Part shown: positions 41,194-51,529 of the stretch, piece after piece
Layout: every line of letters begins with the position of its first letter
Position numbering within the stretch: the stretch's first letter is position 1
DNA from: Exobacillus caeni
GTDB taxonomy: Bacteria > Bacillota > Bacilli > Bacillales > Guptibacillaceae
DNA: 60,924 bases
Assembly (NCBI RefSeq): GCF_005747095.1
Contig: NZ_SWLG01000021.1
Span: 1-60,924, forward strand
Reading direction: 5' to 3'
The notes under the pieces: model-generated
What the model was told of the DNA's origin: nothing
Seen by the model: the letters and a program-made list of their open reading frames with translations, nothing else
The model's database searches: none
Made by a program: the position numbers and the translations under genes

Positions 41194-42036
41194 ATGCTTT
41201 TCGGCAGCCATGTAAGCATACGAAACGGTTACCTAAGCGCAGCAAAGACGGCTCGCGAAAGGGGAGGAAAATCTTTTCAGTATTTTCCTAAGAATCCAAG
41301 GAGTATTTTGATAAAGAAGTTTGACCCTGTCGATGCTGAGAAGTGTGCTAAGTACTGCAAAGAACACAACCTTGTTTCGATCGCGCACACTCCTTATCCA
41401 ACGCAGCTTTCACTAATTGAGAAAGAAAAACAAAGAAAAATGGCAGATTCCATCACCAATGATCTTGAAATTGCAGAAGCCTGCGGTTCTATTGGTGTTG
41501 TTGTTCATTTTGGAACCTATAAAAATGAAAACCATAATCCTCTAGAAGGGTATCAATTGATGATAGAGCTTTTAAATAACGTTTTATCAAATTGGAACGG
41601 GAAAGCACTGCTTCTGATTGAAAATAACGCTGGTAAGAGCGGCAAAATGGGAACGACGTTTGAAGAACTGGTAAAAGTGAGAAAGCTGGTCGATTTTTCA
41701 GAGAAGATAGGGTTTTGTTTCGATACGTGCCATGCATTTGCAAGCGGTCTCTGGAATGGGGAAAACTGGAGTGAGGTTGAAAAGAAGGGAAAAGAACTGG
41801 GTTACTTTGATCACTTAAAAGCGATTCATTTAAATGACTCTAAATATGCGAGCGGTTCCTTAAGGGATAGGCATGAAAATGTTGGAAAAGGGCATATCGG
41901 GGTGATGTATATGAAGAAATTTATAAACTCAAATCTTCTAAGGGGAATTCCGATGATTCTAGAAACGCCTTCTTCGACTACTTACACGCATAGGGAGGAA
42001 ATAGCCTTCCTGAAAACAATCACAACTTATTCTTAA
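41194..42036 (+). CDS. nfo: Endonuclease IV (AP endonuclease family 2)
   Basis: A 280-residue apurinic/apyrimidinic endonuclease with the trinuclear zinc TIM-barrel motifs: GSHVSIRNGYLSAA (start), VVHFGTY, LIENNAG, FCFDTCHAFASG, IHLNDSKYASGS followed by DRHENVGKGHIG, and ILETPSS. It nicks DNA 5' of abasic sites after glycosylases such as Mug and Fpg, both also encoded in this window. The spacing of motifs is slightly shorter than in YqfS-type Nfo, so this may be a second paralogue. CAGGAGGTTACG precedes the ATG. Confidence 0.88.
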   Translation: MLFGSHVSIRNGYLSAAKTARERGGKSFQYFPKNPRSILIKKFDPVDAEKCAKYCKEHNLVSIAHTPYPTQLSLIEKEKQRKMADSITNDLEIAEACGSIGVVVHFGTYKNENHNPLEGYQLMIELLNNVLSNWNGKALLLIENNAGKSGKMGTTFEELVKVRKLVDFSEKIGFCFDTCHAFASGLWNGENWSEVEKKGKELGYFDHLKAIHLNDSKYASGSLRDRHENVGKGHIGVMYMKKFINSNLLRGIPMILETPSSTTYTHREEIAFLKTITTYS

Positions 42037-42148
42037 GAGATTAACTATGGATTAATCAGGTGAAATTAGTAAAATGATACCGATTATAAACTAGTGGTAT
42101 GGTTTCTTTAATAAAGATGCTATAATCATCTTCAGTAGAGGTGATGAA

Positions 42149-43924
42149 ATGAAAATACAAAAAAAGATGCTTATTTTCATTAGTCTTATTCTTGCTGTTC
42201 TAATTTCCACGACAGCGATATATTTAAACCTGCAAGATCAAACAACAGAACAATCAGTAGGAAAGTTCGAGTTGCTTCTGAACAGTGAAAAAGCGAGCCA
42301 GATTACAAACGTCCATGTTTCTGAAGCAAAGCGATCAATCCAATACACATATAATAACGAAAGCTATAAAGTGCAATATCCGGAAGGTAACTATCTTGTT
42401 GAAAAAGATATTCTTCAAAAGCTCGAAAAAGCCGATGGAGAAGTGAATTTTACAAATAAAGTTGAACAGGGCGTAATAGATAAAGTCCTGGAGAGCTTAT
42501 TGCCGATCTCGATCCTTTTAGCTGTCGGTGTAATAGCAATGAAACAAATGTCTAAACCGAACACACTAGTATATGTTGAAAAAGAACAGACAACATTTAA
42601 GGATCTTGCTGGATATCCTTACGTAAAAGAAGAGATTCAAGAAGCAGTTCACTATTTAAATAATGCAACTGAATATGCACGTTTTACAACTAAGCCGTTA
42701 AAGGGACTGTTGATGGAAGGCCCTCCCGGAAACGGAAAAACATTATTTGCAAAAGCAATAGCTGGTGAAAGCAACACACCTTTCTTTCAAATTTCTGCAT
42801 CGGACATTGAAGATAAGTATGTAGGAAGCGGAAGTAAAAAAATCGAAAATATTTTTAAAGAGGTTCGCAAAAAAGTAAAAGAATCAGGTAAAGCGATTTT
42901 GTTTATCGATGAATTGGATGCCATTGGGTCAAAACGTGAAAACAGAAGTGTCCAGGAAACAAATCAAACGATTAATAAACTTCTGACTGAACTTGATGGT
43001 TTTGAAAAAGAGACGAATATTCTTGTTATCGGAGCTACGAACCTTGCAAGCAACCTTGATACTGCGCTGACCCGTTCAGGAAGGTTTGATCGAATCATCA
43101 ATGTGCCAAAACCAAACTTAAATGACCGGAAAGAAATCATTGAACTTTATCTTCGCAAAAAGGGAGAAGTAGTAGATCCTGAATTGTTTGAAGAAAATTA
43201 TGCTTATACCCTTGCTCAACAAACAGAAGGCATGTGTAACGCTGACCTTGATAAGCTTATAAATGTAGAAGCAAGTATTCTAGCATATAAACAAGAGAAG
43301 AGCGTTATCGACAGAGAATGTTTAAGAGAAGCGTTTACGAAAATGGTAGCAGGATTAAAAACAGACCATAAAGTGCGCCAGGAAGACAGGGAGCTTATCG
43401 CTTACCATGAAGCTGGCCATGCTGTTGCTCAAATCCTTACAAATCCAGAAGGATATAAGAGTGTCGCATACATTACGATCACTCCCCATGGTCAATCACT
43501 TGGGCATGTTGTTCCAGTTTCAGAGGACAGAGTACTCCTTAAGAAGAGTGATCTTGAGAATGAATTGAAAGTATTGCTTGCAGGAAGAGCAGTAGAAGAT
43601 ATTATTCTTGAAGGTGACTATACAACAGGTGCTGCCCAGGATTTGCAGCAGGCCAATAAAAAGCTTTTGTCTTATGTAACCAAATATGGAATGAGCGAAG
43701 ACGTTGAAAACCTGTTTATCGAACAGGTTGACGAAAACAATGCGATCGTCCAGCAGGAGCTTCGTTCTATAAGAGGCCGATTATATAACGATACAAAAAC
43801 GATGATAAAAGAAAATTGGAACCTAATCGAATCGATCACAAACGAACTTCTTATAAAGGAAACTATCGATCAGCCTCGCTTGAAAGAGATTTGCGATCAA
43901 TACAATAATATTGTAGCAGTTTAA
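42149..43924 (+). CDS. Divergent FtsH-like membrane AAA+ metalloprotease
   Basis: A 591-residue protein with FtsH architecture. An N-terminal helix (7-27), an extracytoplasmic domain and a second helix (about 118-133) precede the AAA+ domain: Walker A GPPGNGKT (191-198), Walker [22 protein letters not shown]. The M41 protease domain holds HEAGH (420-424) and the third ligand Asp in AAQDLQQA. The pore loop is KYVGSGS instead of the MFVGVGA-type loop of canonical FtsH, and the protein is shorter. It probably degrades a restricted set of membrane proteins, in addition to the housekeeping FtsH expected elsewhere. AGAGGTGATGAA precedes the ATG. Confidence 0.88.
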   Translation: MKIQKKMLIFISLILAVLISTTAIYLNLQDQTTEQSVGKFELLLNSEKASQITNVHVSEAKRSIQYTYNNESYKVQYPEGNYLVEKDILQKLEKADGEVNFTNKVEQGVIDKVLESLLPISILLAVGVIAMKQMSKPNTLVYVEKEQTTFKDLAGYPYVKEEIQEAVHYLNNATEYARFTTKPLKGLLMEGPPGNGKTLFAKAIAGESNTPFFQISASDIEDKYVGSGSKKIENIFKEVRKKVKESGKAILFIDELDAIGSKRENRSVQETNQTINKLLTELDGFEKETNILVIGATNLASNLDTALTRSGRFDRIINVPKPNLNDRKEIIELYLRKKGEVVDPELFEENYAYTLAQQTEGMCNADLDKLINVEASILAYKQEKSVIDRECLREAFTKMVAGLKTDHKVRQEDRELIAYHEAGHAVAQILTNPEGYKSVAYITITPHGQSLGHVVPVSEDRVLLKKSDLENELKVLLAGRAVEDIILEGDYTTGAAQDLQQANKKLLSYVTKYGMSEDVENLFIEQVDENNAIVQQELRSIRGRLYNDTKTMIKENWNLIESITNELLIKETIDQPRLKEICDQYNNIVAV

Positions 43925-43948
43925 AAAGCAGCCTTCGGGCTGCTTTTT
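43923..43948 (+). terminator. Terminator after the FtsH-like gene
   Basis: AAAAAGCAGCC-TTCG-GGCTGCTTTTT is a perfect stem with a stable TTCG tetraloop. Confidence 0.92.
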
Positions 43949-44060
43949 TACATAGTAAAAGATGAGAACAATCTTAAAGGACATTGCATCCTTTATTTGT
44001 TTGTTTTAAAAAAATCCGTTTAATTATGGCAAATAGCGGCACCAATGTCCTTATTTAACT

Positions 44061-44099
44061 GAAAAGGCATAACAACCTTACCGGGTATCACGCCTTTCC
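44061..44099 (-). terminator. Possible terminator of the MATE gene
   Basis: On the reverse strand AAAGGC and GCCTTTT close a long, internally structured loop (GATACCC, GGTAAGG). Weak evidence. Confidence 0.35.
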
Positions 44100-44103
44100 C
44101 TTA

Positions 44104-45474
44104 TTATTTAGCTTTCGCATCTTTATACTTTTCTTTTTGTCTTTTTTGTATGATAAGCAATCTGCTGAACAGGGTAACGGCACCCATTGCAAGTCCTGTT
44201 ATCAGTCCGACCCAATAACCGAACGGTCCAAGGTGAGTATAGTTTGCCAGCATATATCCTATCGGCAAACCGACAACCCAGTAAGAAACCAATGCCATAA
44301 TCAGTGTTACGTTTACATCTTTATAGCCTCTAAGCGCCCCCTGTATAGGAGCAGCAATCGCATCAGATAACTGAAAAAAGATAGCGTAAAGTAAAAAATG
44401 GGCTGCTAACTTTAAAACTTCCATATCTTTTGTATAAAGGCCTGCGATCGGTTCGTTGTAAAAATAAAGGCCGAGTCCACAGATTACCGAAAGAATAAGG
44501 GCAACTCCAATTCCGATATAACTATAATGAGCAGCATCATCCATACGCCTTGCGCCTGCCTCAAATCCAACTACAACCGTCAGAGCCATTGAAATGCTTA
44601 AAGGGAGCATATAAACGAGGGATGCGAAGTTGATTGCCGCCTGGTGGGCAGCGATCGTTACGGTGCTGAATTCACTCATAAACAGGGTTACCGCTGCAAA
44701 AATGCTTACTTCAAAAAAGATGGCAAACCCTATCGGAATGCCGATTTTTAATTGTTCCTTCCAAGCTGACAGAGATATGCGGTAAAAGGTTTTAAAGATT
44801 TTAAAAGTAGAAAATGGCCTTTTTCGAGCAACGACATACAAAGATATAAACATAATGAACCAATACGTAATTGCTGAAGCGTAACCCGCACCAGCTCCGC
44901 CAAGGCGGGGAAGTCCTAATTTACCGAAAATTAACAGGTAATTGAACCCTACATTAAGCGGTAAAGACATTAATGTCACGATCATAGTGACCCTTGTTTT
45001 TCCAAGTGCATCAATAAAACATCGAAGAACCGTATAAATGAACAAAGGAATAACGCCAAAGGATAATCCTACCAGGTAATTTTTTGCAATTAACTGCACT
45101 TCCTGTTTAAGATCCATCGCTTGAAGAATTGGATCGATCAAAAAGAATCCGGAAATGATAATAATAATGGACAAAAAAACAGACAAATAAATTCCCTGGA
45201 TAACAGAGAATGGAACCTTTTCTTTCTCTCCGCCGCCATTCAGCTGGGCAACAATTGGAGTTATAGCAAGTAATATTCCATTTAAGCCTGTAAAGATAGG
45301 AACCCATAGGCTAGAGCCGATCGCAACTCCTGCCAGGTCAAAAGCGCCTGCTCGCCCAGACATGAGTGTATCAAAGAAACTCATCGCAAATAATCCAAGT
45401 TGAGTAATTAATATAGGATAAAGGATTGCAACAAAAAGCTGTAATTTTTTTCCGATCGAATTGGTTTGGTACAT
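44104..45474 (-). CDS. MATE family multidrug efflux transporter
   Basis: A 456-residue cytoplasmic-membrane antiporter with 12 predicted helices in two halves (the internal repeat starts near 240). MATE features include LITQLGLFAMSFFDTLMSGR in helix 1, GAGYASAITYW, and AAHQAAINFASLVYMLPLSI in the second half. It belongs to the NorM branch, which exports cationic drugs in exchange for sodium or protons. The basic tail is KRQKEKYKDAKAK. It stands alone, with no local regulator. The ribosome binding site upstream is AAAAGAGTGGAATGCT. Confidence 0.9.
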   Translation of the reverse strand: MYQTNSIGKKLQLFVAILYPILITQLGLFAMSFFDTLMSGRAGAFDLAGVAIGSSLWVPIFTGLNGILLAITPIVAQLNGGGEKEKVPFSVIQGIYLSVFLSIIIIISGFFLIDPILQAMDLKQEVQLIAKNYLVGLSFGVIPLFIYTVLRCFIDALGKTRVTMIVTLMSLPLNVGFNYLLIFGKLGLPRLGGAGAGYASAITYWFIMFISLYVVARKRPFSTFKIFKTFYRISLSAWKEQLKIGIPIGFAIFFEVSIFAAVTLFMSEFSTVTIAAHQAAINFASLVYMLPLSISMALTVVVGFEAGARRMDDAAHYSYIGIGVALILSVICGLGLYFYNEPIAGLYTKDMEVLKLAAHFLLYAIFFQLSDAIAAPIQGALRGYKDVNVTLIMALVSYWVVGLPIGYMLANYTHLGPFGYWVGLITGLAMGAVTLFSRLLIIQKRQKEKYKDAKAK

Positions 45475-45554
45475 AGCATTCCACTCTTTTCTACATTGAC
45501 GATAAGATGGATTATAACATAGTGTGTTTCAGTATAGGTGTAAAACCCGCTATA

Positions 45555-46457
45555 TTAATCCGTTTGAGGCCCTTTAGAAGATGCAGGGAATGACAATGAT
45601 GAAAGAAATACACCTAACAACGTAATTGTACCACCGATAATCGTCAACCAAGCCGGTACTTCACCAAGCCATATCCAAGCAATTACAAATGCCAGGGTAG
45701 GAGTTAGGTAGAGAGAACTGGTTGCTTCAGATGCACCGAATCTGGAGGTAACATAAGCCAGAGCAAGATAAGGAATGATCGTCGGAAAGAACCCCAGGTA
45801 CATAATGCTCAAAATAGAGTGGATATTTGCATTTGCTGCAGCAGAAAAAGTCCCCGGTAAAAAAACTAGGGAAAACAAGGTTGCAGCCCATATTGCATAT
45901 GTAGTAAAAGCAACAACTCCATATTTTTTGATCAATGGAATCTGAAAAACAAAAAAGACACTTTCAGACAAAGAAGCAAGCAGTATGAACAACGCACCAA
46001 TATTAAACGTAAAATTCCCATCTGTACCGATTGATATAATAGCTACTCCTATAAATCCTACTATTGAACCTATCCATCCCAATAAACCCATACGTTCAGA
46101 GAAGAATCCAGACGCTAAAATGGCTGTGAAAATAGGCGTTGTAGAAACGAGGAGACTGGCTTCCCCTGCACTAACAGATGTTTCCCCATAACTAACCCCG
46201 GCATGGTAGAACACAAATCCTAAAAGTCCAGATAAAAAGATTATGGGAAGATCCTTCCATTCAGGAAACTTTATACGGCGGATCTGTACAAATAGGAAGA
46301 GACCTAACGACGCAAACAGTAGTCTTAGAAACACAAGCTGTCCTGGAGAAAAGTCTTCGAGTCCAACTCGAATTCCCGCAAAAGCAGAAGCCCATAAGAG
46401 AATGATTATCAAGTTTGCAAGAAAATACCGAATATCTTTTTTATTGTTCAAGCTCAT
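45555..46457 (-). CDS. EamA/DMT family transporter
   Basis: About 300 residues with ten membrane helices in two EamA repeats (the first opens LANLIIILLWASAFAGIRVG, the second GALFILLASLSESVFFVFQI). These drug/metabolite transporters export amino acids or other small metabolites; the substrate is unknown. The frame is open to 46538, but the 27 extra residues are basic and non-conserved in character. GGGTGGG abuts ATG 46457; a TTG two codons later (46451) has better spacing and may be the true start. Confidence 0.85.
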   Translation of the reverse strand: MSLNNKKDIRYFLANLIIILLWASAFAGIRVGLEDFSPGQLVFLRLLFASLGLFLFVQIRRIKFPEWKDLPIIFLSGLLGFVFYHAGVSYGETSVSAGEASLLVSTTPIFTAILASGFFSERMGLLGWIGSIVGFIGVAIISIGTDGNFTFNIGALFILLASLSESVFFVFQIPLIKKYGVVAFTTYAIWAATLFSLVFLPGTFSAAANANIHSILSIMYLGFFPTIIPYLALAYVTSRFGASEATSSLYLTPTLAFVIAWIWLGEVPAWLTIIGGTITLLGVFLSSLSFPASSKGPQTD

Positions 46458-46905
46458 CCCACCCAAAATCTTTTTCGTAACCCTAAATTTATATTTCCAT
46501 TTTAGTCGCACAATACGAACAGGTCTATCAATTTGCATGTATGAACAAAAATATCTTACTAAGGTAGAAAACTTTAACTTGAGAATTGAATAACAAGCAT
46601 CCAGTTTGTTAAAAACTTAGTAATAGGCTTTTTAACATTTCTCAATTCCCTACCTTAAACCTTAGAATAACTTTTAATAAGACTAAAACTTTAACACTTT
46701 AAAAGCCGTGTGCAAAGTGGTAAAATTGTTTGCGTTGTTAAATGATGGGGGTCTCGTGAAAGTTCTCCTTATACAAACGAAAAAAGCTATATTATAGCCT
46801 TTTTTAATCCAGCAACAGAGTTTGACATGCTTCTTTGGTTTTTTGCATATTTTGATGAAAACCCTATAAATCGCCATTATTCTTTGTTAGAATAAAGTGA
46901 AAGTT
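46458..46905. other. Long intergenic region upstream of odhA, no gene seen
   Basis: It holds AT-rich DNA with a small hairpin (AAAAAGCTA-TATTA-TAGCCTTTTTT near 46780-46806), and a possible promoter TTGACA (46822) with CATATT 18 bases on. ORFs here lack ribosome sites and recognisable motifs. Confidence 0.5.
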
Positions 46906-46934
46906 TTGAGTGCGAGTTAATAGTGTGCTAAAAT
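46906..46934 (+). promoter_or_regulatory. Sigma-A promoter of odhAB
   Basis: TTGAGT, 17 bp, TAAAAT. A start near 46941 would give a leader of about 185 bases before odhA, long enough for post-initiation control. Confidence 0.6.
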
Positions 46935-47009
46935 CTTGATGGAAGCGTTTTTAATGTCAAAAATGTAAGAGTTTTATGGTAAATTAAGAGGGTATTGTAC
47001 TAGGGAGGT

Positions 47010-47105
47010 ATGTTTAAAAACGGCAATTATTCACATCATGACTTTCAAAATTTCGTTTACCAGTTTAAAACATTAATAAAGCAAAATAACCTATCGCTTT
47101 ATTAA
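47010..47105 (+). CDS. Possible 31-residue leader peptide before odhA
   Basis: The frame ATG 47010 to TAA 47105 encodes [20 protein letters not shown] and [11 protein letters not shown], and ends 22 bases before the odhA start. A perfect GGGAGG stands upstream but only one base from the ATG, closer than normal. So it may be a translated leader with odd spacing, or the GGGAGG may serve another purpose such as protein or 16S rRNA binding. No family is known. Confidence 0.25.
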   Translation: MFKNGNYSHHDFQNFVYQFKTLIKQNNLSLY

Positions 47106-47127
47106 ACGCACTTGGGGGTATATTTTC

Positions 47128-49968
47128 ATGACAAATCGTTCAAATAAAAGTAAGCCTTGGCAAGGGTTTCACGGCCCAAATCTTGGTTATGCGATTGAAT
47201 TATATGAACAGTATAAAAATGATCCTGATTCTGTAGATGCAGAAATGAAGGAATTGTTTGAACAGTGGGGCCCTCCTGCAACAGAAGATAACACAACTGT
47301 GAGCAGTACTGCCAATGTTCAAACGACGGGAAATACGACAGACCTGAGTAAAGTAATCGCTGCAGTGAAATTTGCTGATAACATCCGTACATACGGGCAT
47401 CTTGCTGCAGAGATCAATCCTATTGAAGATATTCCTAAAAATGCCAGCTTTTTAAATCCAGAAGAGTACAATCTTACAAAAGAGGATCTAAAAGCAATTC
47501 CGGCTAATATTATATGGTCAGAAGCTCCTGCCGGTGTCGAAAATGGTTGGGATGCTATCAATCGTTTAAAAGAAATATATACAAAATCTTTAGCTTATGA
47601 GTTTAGTCACGTTCATGATGCAGATGAAAGAAAGTGGTTGGATCAGATGGTTGAGTCTGGTTCCGTGTACCGTGATCTTACAAAAGAAGAACGCGTATCC
47701 CTTCTTAAACGCCTTATTGAAGTAGAAGGTTTTGAGAACTTTTTGCATCGTACATTTGTAGGGCAAAAACGTTTCTCAATTGAAGGTGTCGATGCAATGG
47801 TACCTATGCTCGATGACATCATTCGCTCTGGAGTATACGGTGGCGCTCGAAACGTGATGATCGGAATGGCACACAGGGGCCGCTTAAGTGTGCTTGCCCA
47901 CACGTTAAGAAAACCTTACAGTGTTATCTTTTCTGAGTTCCATCACTCTCCAAACAAAGAGTTGGTACCGTCTGAAGGTTCAATGGGCATTAACTATGGT
48001 TGGACTGGAGATGTAAAATATCATCTTGGAGCGGATGTTCCTTTTGAATTATCGGAATCTGAAACAGTAAGTGCACGCCTTACATTGGCAAACAATCCGA
48101 GTCACCTTGAGTTTGTTGATCCGGTTGTAGAAGGATATGCACGTGCCGCACAAGAAGAACGTGATTCAGCAGGTTATCCTGAACAGGATGTATCCAGGGC
48201 ATTTGGTATATTGATTCACGGTGATGCTGCGTTTCCTGGAGAGGGAATTGTTGCTGAAACATTAAACCTGAGCCAACTCAGAGGTTATCATACAGGTGGA
48301 ACAGTCCATATTATTGCGAATAACTTGATCGGATTCACAACGAACAGCTCTGATTCCAGGTCGACAAAGTATGCCAGTGACCTTGCAAAAGGATATGAGA
48401 TACCAATCGTCCATGTAAATGCTGACGATCCAGAAGCATGTCTTGCTGCAATTCATTTAGCATACCAATATCGTACGAAGTATAAAAAAGACTTCTTGAT
48501 CGACCTGATCGGTTACCGCCGATTCGGCCACAACGAAATGGATGATCCTGCTGCAACTCAACCGCATCTATACAAAAAGATTAACAGCCATGCTACTGTT
48601 AAATCGATCTATGCAGAAAAGCTTTTATCAGAAGGATTAATTACTTCTGAAGAGTTGAATAATTTGGAAGACGGAGTTCAACAAAGCTTGAAAGAGGAGT
48701 ACGACAGGGTAGCTAAGAATGACAAGGACGACGTAAAAGAGCTTGATCCGCCGCCAAGCATTCTTAATGGAATGCCTGACATCGATACAACCGTTGATGT
48801 TGACACATTACGTGATATCAATGAGAATCTTTTAAAGTGGCCTGAAGGATTTAATGTCTATCCTAAGCTTGAACGTATTCTTAAGCGACGCGGTAAAGCG
48901 TTAGGAGAAGGAAAAGTGGATTGGGCACATGCAGAATCTCTGGCATATGCTACGATTCTGAGCGAAGGTATTCCGATTCGCTTAACAGGACAGGATTCAG
49001 AACGAGGAACTTTTGCACAGCGACATGTTGTACTTCATGATCCAGAGACAGATGAAACTTTTTCTCCTATGCATACGTTGCCTGAAGCAAAAGCATCTTT
49101 CGCAATTCATAATAGCCCTCTTTCTGAGGCTTCTGTACTAGGATTTGAATATGGTTACAATGTTTTTGCACCTGAAACACTTGTTTTATGGGAAGCACAA
49201 TTTGGGGACTTTGCAAATACAGCTCAGGTAATCTTTGACCAATTTATTTCAGCTGGACGTGCTAAGTGGGGACAAAAATCAGGTCTTGTAATGCTGCTTC
49301 CTCACGGCTATGAAGGCCAGGGACCCGAGCATTCCAGCGCACGTCTTGAGCGTTTCTTAACGATGGCTGCAGAAAACAACTGGGTTGTAGGCAACTTAAC
49401 GAGCTCAGCACAATATTTCCATATTTTACGTCGCCAGGCAAAGATGCTACAACGTGATGAGGTCCGTCCTCTCGTGTTAATGACGCCAAAAAGCTTACTG
49501 CGTAATCCGAAGGTTGCTTCTACAGAAAGCCAGTTGAGCGAAGGGAAGTTCCATCCGATTCTTGAACAGCCAGGTTTAGGGGAAGACACCGACAAGGTAG
49601 AACGCGTCATCCTTTCTTCCGGTAAGATGGCAATTGATCTAGCAACTGAAGTTGAATCGAATACAAAGGAAAATGATTGGCTGCACATCTTGCGTGTAGA
49701 ACAATTGTATCCGTTCCCTAAGAATGAAATTAAAGACGTATTAAACCGATACCAGAATTTAAAAGAGATTGTCTGGGTTCAGGAAGAGCCAAAGAACATG
49801 GGAGCATGGAATTACGCCGAGTCCAGAATTCGTGAGCTTGCTCCTGAGAATGTGAAGGTTTCCTATACTGGAAGGGTAGAACGTTCAAGTACTGCTGGAG
49901 GCGAACCAGACGTTCATAAAAAAGAACAAGAAAGAATCGTTAGAGAAGCGGTAACACGAAATAATTAG
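47128..49968 (+). CDS. odhA: 2-oxoglutarate dehydrogenase E1 component
   Basis: The thiamine-diphosphate-dependent E1 subunit, 946 residues, decarboxylates 2-oxoglutarate and loads succinyl onto the E2 lipoyl group in the TCA cycle. The N-terminus ([20 protein letters not shown]) is the E2-binding arm. Catalytic blocks follow: [46 protein letters not shown] with [12 protein letters not shown] for the cofactor, then FEYGYNVF and [19 protein letters not shown] in the transketolase-like C-terminal half. Length and order equal Bacillus OdhA. TTGGGGGTATATTTTC precedes the ATG. It is operonic with odhB, 13 bases away. Confidence 0.97.
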   Translation: MTNRSNKSKPWQGFHGPNLGYAIELYEQYKNDPDSVDAEMKELFEQWGPPATEDNTTVSSTANVQTTGNTTDLSKVIAAVKFADNIRTYGHLAAEINPIEDIPKNASFLNPEEYNLTKEDLKAIPANIIWSEAPAGVENGWDAINRLKEIYTKSLAYEFSHVHDADERKWLDQMVESGSVYRDLTKEERVSLLKRLIEVEGFENFLHRTFVGQKRFSIEGVDAMVPMLDDIIRSGVYGGARNVMIGMAHRGRLSVLAHTLRKPYSVIFSEFHHSPNKELVPSEGSMGINYGWTGDVKYHLGADVPFELSESETVSARLTLANNPSHLEFVDPVVEGYARAAQEERDSAGYPEQDVSRAFGILIHGDAAFPGEGIVAETLNLSQLRGYHTGGTVHIIANNLIGFTTNSSDSRSTKYASDLAKGYEIPIVHVNADDPEACLAAIHLAYQYRTKYKKDFLIDLIGYRRFGHNEMDDPAATQPHLYKKINSHATVKSIYAEKLLSEGLITSEELNNLEDGVQQSLKEEYDRVAKNDKDDVKELDPPPSILNGMPDIDTTVDVDTLRDINENLLKWPEGFNVYPKLERILKRRGKALGEGKVDWAHAESLAYATILSEGIPIRLTGQDSERGTFAQRHVVLHDPETDETFSPMHTLPEAKASFAIHNSPLSEASVLGFEYGYNVFAPETLVLWEAQFGDFANTAQVIFDQFISAGRAKWGQKSGLVMLLPHGYEGQGPEHSSARLERFLTMAAENNWVVGNLTSSAQYFHILRRQAKMLQRDEVRPLVLMTPKSLLRNPKVASTESQLSEGKFHPILEQPGLGEDTDKVERVILSSGKMAIDLATEVESNTKENDWLHILRVEQLYPFPKNEIKDVLNRYQNLKEIVWVQEEPKNMGAWNYAESRIRELAPENVKVSYTGRVERSSTAGGEPDVHKKEQERIVREAVTRNN

Positions 49969-49981
49969 GGAGGTAATGGTC

Positions 49982-51241
49982 GTGATTGAAATCAAAGTAC
50001 CTGAATTAGCAGAATCAATTACAGAAGGAACAATTTCTCAATGGTTAATCAATGTTGGTGATAAAGTCAGTAAAGGCGATTATCTTGTTGAGCTTGAAAC
50101 TGACAAAGTTAACGTCGAAGTAAGTGCTGAGTATGACGGCGTTATCAAAGAACTTTTGAAAGAACCTGGTGATAACGTAGAGGTCGGAGAAGTTATCGCG
50201 ATTCTTGGTGAAGGCGGAGAAGCTGCAGCTGAAGCACCTAAACAAGAATCAAAAGAAGCACCTAAAGCACCTGAAAAACAGGAAGCTACACCTGCACCAG
50301 CTGCAAAAACGGAAGAAAAAGAAGAAGAGTCTTCCACTGATCGCCCGATTGCGTCCCCGGCAGCAAGAAAGCTTGCAAGAGAGATGGGGATCGATCTAAA
50401 CAAAGTCCAAACCCGTGATCCGCTTGGCCGTGTTAGACCAGAAGACGTTAAAGCACATGCTGAAGATGCATCTAAACCACAACAGCAGGCGGCACCGCAA
50501 AAGCAAGAGCAAAAGACAGCAAGCGAAGATAGCACTGATAAGCCGGTACAACGCGTCCGTATGTCTCGCCGCCGCCAGACAATCGCAAAGCGCCTTGTAG
50601 AAGCACAACAAACAGCTGCAATGCTGACTACATTTAATGAAGTTGACATGACAGCGATCATGGATCTTCGTAAGCGCCGTAAAGACCGTTTCTTCGAACA
50701 GCATGATGTAAAACTTGGCTTCATGTCGTTCTTTACAAAAGCAGTGGTAGGAGCACTTAAAAAGTTCCCATTGTTGAATGCAGAAATTCAGGGCGATGAA
50801 ATCGTAATGAAAAAGTTCTATGACATCGGAATTGCTGTAGGGGCGAAAGAAGGGCTAGTGGTTCCGGTTGTCAGAGATGCGAATAAACTTTCTTTCGCTG
50901 AGATTGAAAGTGAAATTTCCTCCCTTGCAGTGAAAGCAAGAGATAACAAACTAAGCATTTCTGAGCTACAGGGCGGTTCATTCACAATTACAAACGGAGG
51001 AATCTTCGGATCATTGCTTTCTACTCCGATCTTGAATGCGCCTCAGGTTGGTATCCTTGGAATGCACAAGATCCAAATGCGCCCAATGGCTATTGACAAT
51101 GAAAGAATGGAAAACCGTCCAATGATGTATATCGCGCTTTCTTATGACCACCGTATTGTTGACGGAAGTGAAGCAGTAAGCTTCCTTGCAACAATCAAAG
51201 ATTTACTGGAAGATCCAGAACAACTTCTTCTTGAAGGTTAA
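49982..51241 (+). CDS. odhB: 2-oxoglutarate dehydrogenase E2, dihydrolipoyllysine succinyltransferase
   Basis: The E2 core subunit, about 419 residues. The lipoyl domain (1-77) carries the lipoylated Lys42 in [11 protein letters not shown]. An Ala/Pro/Lys/Glu-rich linker follows. The peripheral-subunit-binding domain is [20 protein letters not shown], with [12 protein letters not shown] after it. The catalytic domain ends with [16 protein letters not shown], holding the active His and Asp. It transfers succinyl to CoA; E3 (shared lipoamide dehydrogenase) is encoded elsewhere. ATG 49976 lies only 2 bases from GGGAGG, while GTG 49982 has 8 bases and gives the standard [12 protein letters not shown] start. 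Confidence 0.96.
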   Translation: MIEIKVPELAESITEGTISQWLINVGDKVSKGDYLVELETDKVNVEVSAEYDGVIKELLKEPGDNVEVGEVIAILGEGGEAAAEAPKQESKEAPKAPEKQEATPAPAAKTEEKEEESSTDRPIASPAARKLAREMGIDLNKVQTRDPLGRVRPEDVKAHAEDASKPQQQAAPQKQEQKTASEDSTDKPVQRVRMSRRRQTIAKRLVEAQQTAAMLTTFNEVDMTAIMDLRKRRKDRFFEQHDVKLGFMSFFTKAVVGALKKFPLLNAEIQGDEIVMKKFYDIGIAVGAKEGLVVPVVRDANKLSFAEIESEISSLAVKARDNKLSISELQGGSFTITNGGIFGSLLSTPILNAPQVGILGMHKIQMRPMAIDNERMENRPMMYIALSYDHRIVDGSEAVSFLATIKDLLEDPEQLLLEG

Positions 51242-51261
51242 TAAGGAAAACAAGGAATACA

Positions 51262-51295
51262 AATACCACAGCCTGATTGGCTGTGGTATTTTTCG
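51262..51295 (+). terminator. Terminator after odhAB
   Basis: AATACCACAGCC and GGCTGTGGTATT form a perfect 12-bp stem with a short loop, followed by TTTC. Confidence 0.9.
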
Positions 51296-51350
51296 TTAAA
51301 GAAAATAATTTTGGATGGTGATACCATGCCTCAAAACTCAAATCGTGTCG

Positions 51351-51462
51351 AAAAATCGATATATCGCTATTTTCGAAGATATTTTTTAGAATTCGTAGAT
51401 ATATTTGTGTTTTCGAAGATATAATCAAAAATTCGGAGATATATCTTCAAAAGCGAAGAAAG
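51351..51462. repeat. Helically phased 20-bp direct repeats (GATAT array)
   Basis: Four near-identical units begin at 51371, 51391, 51411 and 51431 (TTTCGAAGATAT, ATTCGTAGATAT, TTTCGAAGATAT, ATTCGGAGATAT), each exactly 20 bp apart. A diverged unit at 51351 keeps GATAT in register, and another at 51451 keeps GCGAAGA. The period of two DNA turns puts all cores on one helix face. The array lies between the odhB terminator and an acetyltransferase gene. Confidence 0.8.
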
Positions 51463-51529
51463 GAATATAGGAAGGATTGCAAGAATATTTAGTTATGTAA
51501 CATTCGAGTTTGTGAAGAAAGAAGTGAAG

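Noticed and set aside
46780-46806. Terminator for an unseen gene upstream of odhA
   Set aside because: The stem is only four base pairs with a bulge; too weak to call.
50080-50724. Antisense ORF of 214 codons opposite odhB
   Set aside because: Ser/Cys-rich translation of the complementary strand of a certain gene; no ribosome site and no family.
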